Assembly: GCA_040904825.1 (NCBI GenBank)
Contig: JBBDSU010000001.1
Location: 1-13,867, forward strand
From: JBBDSU01 sp040904825
GTDB lineage: Bacteria > Actinomycetota > Nitriliruptoria > Nitriliruptorales > Nitriliruptoraceae
DNA length: 13,867 nucleotides
Direction: 5' to 3'
A program made the position numbers and the translations under genes. The notes beneath the pieces are model-generated. The model did no database searches. It saw nothing but the letters and a program-made list of their open reading frames with translations, and was not told where the DNA came from. This document shows positions 1-7,049 of the stretch, piece after piece; within the stretch, counting starts at the first letter, position 1; each line of letters starts with the position of its first letter.

Positions 1-3000
1 GGGGCCGCTGACAGGACTGGCCATGGGGGCAAAGGTGGGGCTACAGATGCGCGGGCTGACGTAGTCGACACTGCGTCCACTGGTCCCAGCCGACAAAGTG
101 ATCCGGCGAGGCCCACGTCTCGATCGCGCCCGGTCGGAGTCCCAGAGAATGTCGACGCCTTATCAGCAGATGGGGACTCCGCCGGAGGATCTGTCAGCGC
201 CAAAGGCGGAGCCGATCCATCGTCCCGCGTGCCGACGGACGAATCCCATGGCGACTTCAGTGCGAGTGAGGCTCCTACCTCGTCGACAGACGGCGGCTCG
301 CGGACAGCCTCGAATCTTGGCGCGACGCCTGAGGCGGCGGACTCAACTGATCCGATGGCGGGGTCCGCGTCAAGTGCCACTGAACAGGAGCAGCAACCGT
401 CACCTCCACTCGCCAACCCTTTCGAGGACGTCTGGCGTCACGACTTCGACACGCGAGCGCTGAGCACTGGGTTCGGTGATGAGCGTGAGTCCGCGATGCA
501 ATTGCCGGACGTTTCAGGCGAGGGCTCGACCCGCGCCTCGGACGACAGGGGCCGCAGGCGGCGCAACCAGGCAGAAGGGAGCGACCTCGGTTCCATGGCG
601 GGTGGTGTGGCTGATGGCGTGGTGCGCGGCGTTCCGGGCGACGACCTCGATTCCATGGCGCGAGGTGTGCCGGGTTCGGTGCCGGGTGACGTGGCGCGCG
701 GCGTGTCGGGCGACGACCTCGGTTCCATGGCGGGTGGTGTGGCTGGTGGCGTGGCGCGCGGCGTGTCAGGTTCCGTGTCGGGTGGTGTGGCGCGCGGCGT
801 GTCGGCATCCGACGGAGAAACAGATCAGCCGCTGGCTCGCGGGCCCAGGTCTTGGCGCGGACGCCGTGCTCGCGCGGAGAACCCTCGATCCAGCGAGGAG
901 GGTAGAGACGAACCTGATACTCACGGCGGCGGGTCTGGCGGGTCTGGCGGGTCTAGTGGGTCAAGAGGTCATGGCGGGCATGGCGGGCCTAGCCGGCTGC
1001 ATGGTGTCGATGATGACGATGACTCCACCGTCGAATCTCAAGGCGGGCTATGGCACCGGATTCGCCAGCCTCATCGTGTCGCCTCGGCGGCCATCGCGGT
1101 GGGTCTGTTCGTGGCGATGTCGGCCGTGTCGATCGTCGCATTCGTCCCGAGCCAGCCATCGACGAACATCAATGAATTGATGCTTGTGGCAACTCCCCGG
1201 GATGTCGCGGGTGTGGTTGACCTGCATGTTGTTGGGCTCGCGGACGATCTATCGGCCGACAACCTCGTTGCCAGGGATGTCGAGGTCGGTGTTGTGCACG
1301 GGCCCTCAGGTTCGACTGCGGCATTGGCGGTTGCCGGCGGCTTCATCGTCAAGGTCTCTGAGCCAGGTGATCGCGAACGTGTCCTGTTGGTCGACGAGCG
1401 CGGCGAAGCTGACGTCCAAGAGTTGTTTTGGACGAGGCGAGGCAATCCGTTCGATGTGCACGTTGACGAAACGACGGGACGGGTGCGGGTCATCGAGCAC
1501 CTTCATGATGGCCGCATCGTCTGCCATATCGGGTTGCTCGACCATCCGGTCAACGATCTCGGATCGGGTCGCTCGTGTGCAGTCGGCCGGGACGGATCGG
1601 TTGCGTTCGTCACCGACGACGGATCGACGCTGCGCCTGGAGGTCTATGGACCAGAAAGCGTCGGGCCGGTCCCCGACGGCGTTGTACGTGCCCGCGGTGC
1701 TGCTTCAACACGGCACTGGGTGACGCCTAGTCTCGGCTGGCTCATCTACGAACGGGTGCTTGGAGAGCGGGTTGAGCTGGTCGTCGTTGACACCACCGAT
1801 GGTCGCGAGCAGTTCAGTGGTCGCCCGGCCGAACGCATCGAAGAAGTGATTGTTGCCCCTGACGGTGGATCAGTTGCCTACCTCACGACCAGCGTCGTCG
1901 ACACGGTCGCGTTCGTTCACGACGGCCGTCGCGAGCGTGAGGTGGCGCGCGGCGCCCGTGTGGCGATCGCCTACGCCGACGATGCGCGACTCGTTGTCGG
2001 TGAATCATCTCGCGATGACACCTGGGACCGAGTTGTGGTCGTGCCATCGAAGACAGGCGACGGCTCGCTCGTGCCAGTCGAAGTGGCTCGCGATGTCCAT
2101 GATTGGGCACTGCTCCCGGGTACGGCAGAGATTCTGATTCGAGAACGAGCCGGCCGGAGCGACCTCGTCATCGCCGGGCCTGACCGGGATCGCAGGGTCG
2201 TGGCGCGTCCGGCGAGCGACGATTTGCGTGCATTCGGAGCCACAGTGGGGCCGCGTGGCGCAACGTTGCTCACATGGATTGGAGCTGACGGATATGGCGT
2301 CAGCTTCCTGCCAGGCGAACCTCGCGGCGCGCCGGATCTCGGCCCGAGCGATCACGACCGACGCGGTAGCGGGGGAGCAACGTCGACGGGCAACGCAGTC
2401 GATGATGCGCTGGGCAGTGTCGGCGATGACACGACCGGCGAAGCGCGGGTCTCATCGGTCTCGCGGCCGCGGTCAGTCGCGCCGCCGCTGTTGAGCGGAT
2501 GGCACCAAGTGGCGGCCTCGCTGCTCCACCCGAACTGGGGACGGATGGTGGTGCTCGGACGTGAGTTCCCTCGTGACGATTATGTGCTGGCGATGGCTGA
2601 CGCTCATGGGACGGCTGTGCATCCGCTGGACCGGATGGAAGATGCACAAAGCCTCGCTGTCTTGCCTGATGGCAGGCTGCTGTATTCGGGGAGGTTCGGG
2701 CCGTCCTGGCAAGATCACCAGGTGAGGGTTGTCAACCCGGATAGTCGGCGGACCGAAATTCTGCATCGGGACGCGTGGCTGGTGGCCACCGGGTTCGGTC
2801 CATCGAGCTGGGCGCCGACGCGCGGGTTCACCGCTCGCCAAGTCACCGTGCCCGAACAGTGTGCCGGGGACGTCGTAGGAACCATCGGCGTCGATGACCA
2901 GGCGACAGGAAGCCTTGAGGTCGGCGAGCAGGCCTGCTATCGCTGGGTGACTTCCGAGCTCACCAACCTATGGGCGAGAATGGATGCCTCCGGGCTCGAT

Positions 3001-3183
3001 GGATGGCTCGTCGTGCTCGACAAAGTTGGCAGTGCTGAATACGCAGCAACCTGGACATCCGGTGAATGGGATGCTGATGTCGAGGCAGTGCCCTACGAGG
3101 ATTACCAGTATCTGGTGGTATCACGCGACGCTCCCGGATCGGGTGGGGAGTACGCGCTGCGCACGTGGCGCGAGGACCGCTGA
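1..3183 (+). CDS. Large single-pass membrane protein with repeat-rich N-terminus and beta-propeller-like outer domain (5' end outside window)
   Basis: The frame has no stop from base 1 to the TGA at 3181-3183. The first usable in-frame start is GTG 229, but the 76 codons before it have the same Gly/Asp/Ser/Ala-rich composition, so I read the gene as cut by the left edge. Counting from GTG 229 (984 codons), residues 1-275 are low complexity, with SMAGGV/ARGVSG repeats at about 122-194 and a GGSGGSGG stretch near 235-245, then an acidic DDDDD run. One hydrophobic helix follows at about 286-306 (AAIAVGLFVAMSAVSIVAFV), with basic residues before it, suggesting an inside N-terminus. The outer part has many short beta-strand repeats with DG turns like a TolB/WD40-type propeller, broken by a disordered linker at about 701-752. 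The C-terminal 110 residues contain Cys878 and Cys903 and resemble a small beta-sandwich. I do not recognise a named family. Envelope sensing or scaffolding is only a guess. Confidence 0.8.
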   Translation, partial: GAADRTGHGGKGGATDARADVVDTASTGPSRQSDPARPTSRSRPVGVPENVDALSADGDSAGGSVSAKGGADPSSRVPTDESHGDFSASEAPTSSTDGGSRTASNLGATPEAADSTDPMAGSASSATEQEQQPSPPLANPFEDVWRHDFDTRALSTGFGDERESAMQLPDVSGEGSTRASDDRGRRRRNQAEGSDLGSMAGGVADGVVRGVPGDDLDSMARGVPGSVPGDVARGVSGDDLGSMAGGVAGGVARGVSGSVSGGVARGVSASDGETDQPLARGPRSWRGRRARAENPRSSEEGRDEPDTHGGGSGGSGGSSGSRGHGGHGGPSRLHGVDDDDDSTVESQGGLWHRIRQPHRVASAAIAVGLFVAMSAVSIVAFVPSQPSTNINELMLVATPRDVAGVVDLHVVGLADDLSADNLVARDVEVGVVHGPSGSTAALAVAGGFIVKVSEPGDRERVLLVDERGEADVQELFWTRRGNPFDVHVDETTGRVRVIEHLHDGRIVCHIGLLDHPVNDLGSGRSCAVGRDGSVAFVTDDGSTLRLEVYGPESVGPVPDGVVRARGAASTRHWVTPSLGWLIYERVLGERVELVVVDTTDGREQFSGRPAERIEEVIVAPDGGSVAYLTTSVVDTVAFVHDGRREREVARGARVAIAYADDARLVVGESSRDDTWDRVVVVPSKTGDGSLVPVEVARDVHDWALLPGTAEILIRERAGRSDLVIAGPDRDRRVVARPASDDLRAFGATVGPRGATLLTWIGADGYGVSFLPGEPRGAPDLGPSDHDRRGSGGATSTGNAVDDALGSVGDDTTGEARVSSVSRPRSVAPPLLSGWHQVAASLLHPNWGRMVVLGREFPRDDYVLAMADAHGTAVHPLDRMEDAQSLAVLPDGRLLYSGRFGPSWQDHQVRVVNPDSRRTEILHRDAWLVATGFGPSSWAPTRGFTARQVTVPEQCAGDVVGTIGVDDQATGSLEVGEQACYRWVTSELTNLWARMDASGLDGWLVVLDKVGSAEYAATWTSGEWDADVEAVPYEDYQYLVVSRDAPGSGGEYALRTWREDR
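592..813 (+). repeat. In-frame 60/72-bp tandem repeats in the membrane-protein gene
   Basis: The unit starting TCCATGGCG recurs at 592, 652 and 724, giving spacings of 60 and 72 bp, both multiples of 12. The flank GACCTCGGTTCCATGGCG before copies 1 and 3 is shared. Within units, a 12-bp quasi-repeat (GGTGTGGCGCGC type) encodes GVARGVSG-like tetrapeptides. All lengths are multiples of three, so the reading frame is kept. Confidence 0.85.
928..963 (+). repeat. 9-bp tandem repeat encoding Gly-Gly-Ser
   Basis: Three perfect copies of GGCGGGTCT (928-936, 937-945, 946-954) and a decayed fourth (AGTGGGTCA) encode a flexible GGS linker in the cytoplasmic part of the membrane protein, about 40 residues before its membrane helix. 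Confidence 0.85.
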
Positions 3184-3191
3184 CCAATCTC

Positions 3192-3290
3192 GGCGATGAC
3201 CCTTGCTGTGCATCCGTACTGGGCGGCGGCTGTGACCGTTGCGATGTATCCGTAGTTGGCGGTGGCGATGACCGTTGCTGTGGTACTTGG
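3192..3290. repeat. 36-bp intergenic tandem repeat, about 2.7 copies
   Basis: Copies start with GGC at 3192, 3228 and 3264, an exact 36-bp period. Shared blocks include TGACCGTTGC (copy 1 has one change), ATCCGTA and GGCGG. The third copy decays after about 20 bp. The array begins 8 bp after the stop of the membrane-protein gene and fills most of the 176-bp gap before inositol-3-phosphate synthase. Confidence 0.8.
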
Positions 3291-3345
3291 TCGCCAAAGG
3301 GGGCGTAGTCTGGTTAGTGACGGTCGAGGTGCGGCCAAGGACTTC

Positions 3346-3351
3346 GAGAGG
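3346..3351 (+). promoter_or_regulatory. Ribosome binding site candidate for GTG start 3360
   Basis: GAGAGG lies 8 nt before GTG 3360. It competes with a stronger-looking GGAGGT at 3450-3455, 6 nt before ATG 3462. GGA GGT is also what Gly-Gly codons look like, so the inner site could be chance. Confidence 0.45.
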
Positions 3352-3359
3352 CAACACTG

Positions 3360-4880
3360 GTGGTTAGTGACGGGTCGAACATCAACAGCGGCGGGAGCAC
3401 TGACGGTGGATCTGGCGATGGAGCCGAAGGCAGCGGGGCCTCTGGCCGCGGAGGTGCGGGCATGGGAGCAACAGGCGCTGGCGGTACTGGCATGAGCGAA
3501 ACAAGCCATGGCGGTGCTGGTGGTGCCACGAGCGACGGGGCGACGCCGCGTCCTGGCGAAGTTGCGCCCGCGACCGGAAAGCTCGGCGTCCTTTGTGTCG
3601 GCCTGGGGGCCGTTGCGACGACCTTCATTGCCGGCGTTGAGCTCATCCGGCGAGGCATGGCAGAGCCCGTCGGTTCGCTGAGCCAGATGGGCACGATTCG
3701 ACTCGGCAAGCGCACCGAGGACCGGGCGCCGCTGATCAAGGACTTTGTGCCGCTGGCCGATCTTGACGACCTGGTATTCGGGGCTTGGGACCCGTTCGAA
3801 GACGATGCCTACGTGTCAGCGGTCAAGGCCGGCGTGCTGGATGTCGGACGGCACCTTGAGCCGATCGCTGAGCACTTGAGGGCCATCACCCCGATGCCGG
3901 CAGCGTTCGATCCTGCGTACGTCAAGAAGCTCGACGGTCCCAACGTCATCCCAGGTCGGTCAAAGCGGACCATGCTCGACACGATCCGCGGGGACCTTCA
4001 GGCATTCCGTGAACGGCATGGCTGTGATCGGATGGTCATGATCTGGTGCGGGTCGACCGAAGTCTTCGTCGACCTCGGGCCTGCCCACGTGGACCTCGAA
4101 GCGTTTGAGGCTGCCATCGATGCTGAGGATCCATCGATCACGCCGTCGATGCTGTATGCCTATGCGGCCCTGCTGGAAGGAGTGCCGTTCGCCAATGGCG
4201 CCCCCAACCTGACCGTCGACGTGCCGGCGCTGCGTGACTTCGCCTCAGCCAACAGCGTGCCGATCTGCGGCAAAGACTTTAAGACCGGTCAAACGCTGGT
4301 CAAGACAGTGCTGGCGCCGATGTTCAAGGCTCGCATGCTGGGCATGCACGGGTGGTATTCGACCAACATTCTCGGCAACCGGGACGGCGAGGTCCTCGAC
4401 GACCCGGAGTCGTTCAAGACCAAGGAGACTTCCAAGCTCGGGGTGCTTGACACGATTTTGCAGCCGGATCTGTACCCAGACCTGTACGGCGACCTGCACC
4501 ATGTTGTGCGCATCAACTACTACCCGCCGCGCGGCGACAACAAAGAAGGCTGGGACAACATCGACTTCTTCGGGTGGCTTGGCTATCCGATGCAGATGAA
4601 AGTCGACTTCCTTTGTCGCGATTCGATTCTCGCCGCACCGTTGGCGCTTGACCTCACTTTGTTCCTCGATCTTGCCCAGCGCTCAGGACTGGGTGGCATC
4701 CAGGAATGGCTCAGTTTCTACTTCAAAGCCCCCCAGGCCGCCCCTGGCCTGTATCCGGAGCACGACCTGTTCATCCAGCAGACGAAGCTCAAGAACACGT
4801 TGCGATGGATCATGGATGAAGACCCGATCACCCACCTCGGTGTCGAGTACTACGCCGATGACTACCTGCCCAGCGACTGA
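3360..4880 (+). CDS. ino1: Inositol-3-phosphate synthase
   Basis: Converts D-glucose 6-phosphate to 1D-myo-inositol 3-phosphate with NAD, the first step to phosphatidylinositol and related lipids or inositol thiols. It is a cytoplasmic enzyme. The core starts at Lys74 (KLGVLCVGLGAVATTFIAG), with the Rossmann loop GLGAVATT at 81-88. KDFKTGQT is at 305-312 and holds the conserved lysines of the active site. STNILGNRDG is at 334-343, then NKEGWDNIDF and the CRDSILAAPLALDL segment. The core of about 433 residues is a normal bacterial length. Residues 1-73 are a Gly/Ser/Ala-rich tail not usual for the family. I chose GTG 3360 because the Gly/Ser-rich composition runs unbroken back to it and an in-frame stop lies just upstream. 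ATG 3462 (472 aa) and ATG 3492 (462 aa) are alternatives. The convergent neighbour is the cysteine hydrolase. Confidence 0.95.
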   Translation: MVSDGSNINSGGSTDGGSGDGAEGSGASGRGGAGMGATGAGGTGMSETSHGGAGGATSDGATPRPGEVAPATGKLGVLCVGLGAVATTFIAGVELIRRGMAEPVGSLSQMGTIRLGKRTEDRAPLIKDFVPLADLDDLVFGAWDPFEDDAYVSAVKAGVLDVGRHLEPIAEHLRAITPMPAAFDPAYVKKLDGPNVIPGRSKRTMLDTIRGDLQAFRERHGCDRMVMIWCGSTEVFVDLGPAHVDLEAFEAAIDAEDPSITPSMLYAYAALLEGVPFANGAPNLTVDVPALRDFASANSVPICGKDFKTGQTLVKTVLAPMFKARMLGMHGWYSTNILGNRDGEVLDDPESFKTKETSKLGVLDTILQPDLYPDLYGDLHHVVRINYYPPRGDNKEGWDNIDFFGWLGYPMQMKVDFLCRDSILAAPLALDLTLFLDLAQRSGLGGIQEWLSFYFKAPQAAPGLYPEHDLFIQQTKLKNTLRWIMDEDPITHLGVEYYADDYLPSD

Positions 4881-4937
4881 TCAGTTCAGGTCGGTGGATG
4901 GCGCAGCGCGGCGATCGCCGTTCAGGTTGGGTACGTG

Positions 4938-5098
4938 GGCCGCGATGGCTCAGCGTGGGGCCGGCTGCTGCGTTTGGGCGGGTAGGCCGATGATTGAGCG
5001 TGGGGCTGGCCGTTTCGTTCGGGCGGGTTGGCCGCGATGATCGAGCGTGAGGCCGGTTGATTCGTGTAGGCGGGTAGGCCGATGACTCAGCGCGGTGG
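4938..5098. repeat. 47/45-bp alternating tandem repeat between convergent genes
   Basis: GGCC-starting units begin at 4938, 4985, 5030 and 5077, so the lengths are 47, 45, 47 and a partial copy. Long units begin GGCCGCGATG and short units GGCCGATGA, a two-base difference. Common blocks are GAGCGTG or CAGCGTG, GGCCGG and GGCGGGT. A decayed earlier copy may lie at 4897-4937. The last copy contains the stop codon (5087-5089, minus strand) of the cysteine hydrolase gene. A 12-bp perfect palindrome, CGGCGATCGCCG, sits at 4909-4920. Confidence 0.85.
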
Positions 5099-5737
5099 CC
5101 ACAGCTCGGCGAGCTCAGCGGTAGAGCAGGCGTTATAGCCGTCGCTCATGCGGGTGATCGCATCGTCGTGGTGTTGCTGGCTCGAGGCCGCCAGCGCGTC
5201 GACGACGATGGTGGGATAGAAGTCGAGGTGCAGCGCGTTGCGCACCGTGGATTCGACACACGCGTCGGTCATGCAGCCGACGACCACAAGGCACTCGATG
5301 CCCTTGCCCTTCAGGATGCCTTCAAGCGGCGTGCGGATGAAGGAACTGGACCGCAGCTTCTGGACGATTGGCTCGCCGGGCTGCGGCTCAAGCGGGGCCG
5401 AGAACTGCTGACCCCAGCTGCCGTCCATCGTGTACTGGGAGCTCCAGCCTTTGCGGATGCGTGAGGCATGCCAGGCGGGTGACTCGCCGAGCGCATTTTC
5501 GAGCACGGTGTTCTGGATCCACACCACCATCACCCCGGCACCCCGGGCGAGATCGACGACGCGCGCGACCTTGTCGGGCAGGGCGCTCAGTGCCGACATG
5601 TCGACCCCACGCTCGGCCACGGCACCGTCGGGATGAGTGAAGTCGTTCTGGACGTCGACGACGAGCAATGCTGTAGCAGAGGGGTCGGTCAGCTCCTCGG
5701 GTGTTTCACGGATGAGCATCCCAAACGATGACTTCAT
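5087..5737 (-). CDS. Isochorismatase-family cysteine hydrolase
   Basis: A 216-residue soluble protein, typical in length for the isochorismatase/nicotinamidase-like superfamily, which cleaves C-N or vinyl-ether bonds through a cysteine nucleophile. The expected triad is visible: Asp28 in LLVVDVQNDF, Lys127 in VQKLRSSSF and Cys160 in GCMTDACVESTVR. The flanking segments YPTIVVDALAA and MSDGYNACST also fit. The substrate cannot be named: it lacks obvious nicotinamidase metal-site features, and no siderophore genes are nearby. The start ATG has AGGA (plus-strand TCCT 5745-5748) 7 nt upstream. It lies 42 bp after the phosphoesterase stop on the same strand, so co-transcription is likely. Its stop codon falls in the last copy of the 47/45-bp repeat. 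Confidence 0.9.
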   Translation of the reverse strand: MKSSFGMLIRETPEELTDPSATALLVVDVQNDFTHPDGAVAERGVDMSALSALPDKVARVVDLARGAGVMVVWIQNTVLENALGESPAWHASRIRKGWSSQYTMDGSWGQQFSAPLEPQPGEPIVQKLRSSSFIRTPLEGILKGKGIECLVVVGCMTDACVESTVRNALHLDFYPTIVVDALAASSQQHHDDAITRMSDGYNACSTAELAELWPPR

Positions 5738-5759
5738 GGGCTCGTCCTGTCTGCGCCAA

Positions 5760-5795
5760 GCTCAGGGTGCTTGGAACGCTCAGGGGGCTTGGAAC
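5760..5795. repeat. 18-bp tandem duplication over the phosphoesterase stop codon
   Basis: GCTCAGGGTGCTTGGAAC (5760-5777) is followed directly by GCTCAGGGGGCTTGGAAC (5778-5795), with 17 of 18 bases the same. On the minus strand the 5778 copy supplies the last phosphoesterase codons and its TGA. The other copy lies in the 42-bp spacer before the cysteine hydrolase. Confidence 0.85.
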
Positions 5796-6862
5796 GGATG
5801 GCGCAGTTGGAAGGTGCGTTCCTGGTCGTCAGCGAAGCCTTTGGGACCTGCGACGTCGGTGTGCCGGTAGCAGCGGATACGAGCTTCGGTAGCGCCGTCG
5901 GTGAAGGTCAGAAGCCGACTCATCGCGGGGAACGGGATGCGGTGGGCGGGGTGGTGGTAGACACTCAATGCTGCGCAGTTCAGGAACGTCACGCCCCAGC
6001 GTTCCTCGAGGTGGCTGCGTCCGTTGACGATCTCGTCAGTCTTGGCGTGCGTGTGCCCACCGATCCACAAGTCGATAGCGCCCGGATTGGCGTCGAGGTA
6101 GCGCTCGAAGGCCTCAGCGTCGGGATTGCCATCGACCCAATACAAGTAGCTGGCGCCCATCGGTCCGCCGTCGGCCATATAGCCGTGGAACTCGGCTTTG
6201 CGATGGCCGTACTTGTCTTTCTCCTGGAAGCCTTCCCACTCGCCTGAGGCGACCGTGGTTTCTTTGAGCATGTGGTGGTGTGCGGAGATGATGTTGAGGT
6301 GTTGGTTCGCCTCGACCTGTTCGATCCACCAGTCGAACGTCTCGCCGGTGACGGCACCCGCCGGGTAGCCGCCGCGCACACCACGTCCCACCGGCGGCCC
6401 ACCATCGTTGCGGTCGCTCATCACAAGGAACAGCAGATTGCCGACCTGGAACTTGTAGCGCTCCCAGGTGCCTTCGACGGTGAACGGGCGGTCGGCGGGG
6501 TCCACCCCTGACCAGCGAGTGTTGCGTCCGTCAGGGTCGCCGTAGCGCTGAAACCACCACTGGGTGTCTTCGGTCTCGCCCGATGCATCGTGATTGCCCG
6601 CCAGGTTGTAGACCTGGGCGCGGCGGTGGGTCTGCATCTCGGCGTATTGCGCCATGACCTCGCCGCCTTCTTCGCCATCTGGCGGGGTCTGGGAGCCCGA
6701 CAGATCGCCGACGTCGAGCATGATGTCCCAGTCGAAGCCTTCGGCGTCGGGGTCACGGCCTTCGCTCTGGTTGATGGCCTCAGCGAGGCTGCGGCGGCCG
6801 TTGCGCAGGTCGGTGCCGATATGCGCGTCGCCGGCTGCCCAGAGATTGAACTGCGTGGCCAT
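5780..6862 (-). CDS. Calcineurin-like metallophosphoesterase
   Basis: A 360-residue soluble phosphoesterase with the full two-metal motif set in order: Asp12-Ala-His14 (GDAH), Gly52-Asp53 (DVGDLSG), GNHD at 89-92, the His195-197 cluster (SAHHHMLK), and GGHTH with His270 and His272. These coordinate the dinuclear metal centre in this superfamily. The substrate is unknown; phosphodiesters or nucleotides are common in the family. No signal peptide is visible. The frame can be extended to GTG 6916, but I chose ATG 6862 because AGGAG (plus-strand CTCCT 6871-6875) stands 8 nt upstream and the conserved fold starts right after it. It lies 187 bp downstream of fumarase and 42 bp upstream of the cysteine hydrolase, all on the minus strand, so a three-gene unit is possible. 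No functional link between them is obvious. Confidence 0.9.
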   Translation of the reverse strand: MATQFNLWAAGDAHIGTDLRNGRRSLAEAINQSEGRDPDAEGFDWDIMLDVGDLSGSQTPPDGEEGGEVMAQYAEMQTHRRAQVYNLAGNHDASGETEDTQWWFQRYGDPDGRNTRWSGVDPADRPFTVEGTWERYKFQVGNLLFLVMSDRNDGGPPVGRGVRGGYPAGAVTGETFDWWIEQVEANQHLNIISAHHHMLKETTVASGEWEGFQEKDKYGHRKAEFHGYMADGGPMGASYLYWVDGNPDAEAFERYLDANPGAIDLWIGGHTHAKTDEIVNGRSHLEERWGVTFLNCAALSVYHHPAHRIPFPAMSRLLTFTDGATEARIRCYRHTDVAGPKGFADDQERTFQLRHPFQAP

Positions 6863-6992
6863 GTGTGGTGCTCCTGTTGTCGTGTGTCGGTGTAGCCGGA
6901 GACCCGAACAGCCCACCGTCGAGCGGTTGCGTCGTGTCTGCGGTTAAGCCGTGTCCGTGGTGGGGCCGGGTCGGTGGTGGCTGTCGGTGTTT

Positions 6993-7028
6993 GCGGCTGG
7001 TGCTGTGCCTGCGGCTGGTGCTGTGCCT
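6993..7028. repeat. 18-bp perfect tandem duplication in the fumC-phosphoesterase spacer
   Basis: GCGGCTGGTGCTGTGCCT occurs twice back to back (6993-7010, 7011-7028). The pair is flanked by a direct repeat GCCGGGTCGG at 6965-6974 and 7037-7046, which are 72 bp (four times 18) apart. It lies in the 187-bp spacer downstream of the fumarase stop. Confidence 0.85.
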
Positions 7029-7049
7029 GTCGTTGTGCCGGGTCGGCGG

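Noticed and set aside
275..1180. Long opposite- and alternate-frame ORFs over the repeat-rich part of the membrane-protein gene
   Set aside because: They mirror the GC-rich repeats of the real frame, lack SD sites and have Arg/Pro-rich shadow composition.
3196..3255. A 19-codon ORF (ATG 3196 to TAG) inside the 36-bp repeat
   Set aside because: No SD site, and it is a product of the repeat unit being a multiple of three.
4938..5098. CRISPR-like array
   Set aside because: Units are directly adjacent and similar along their whole length. There are no unique spacers and no cas genes.
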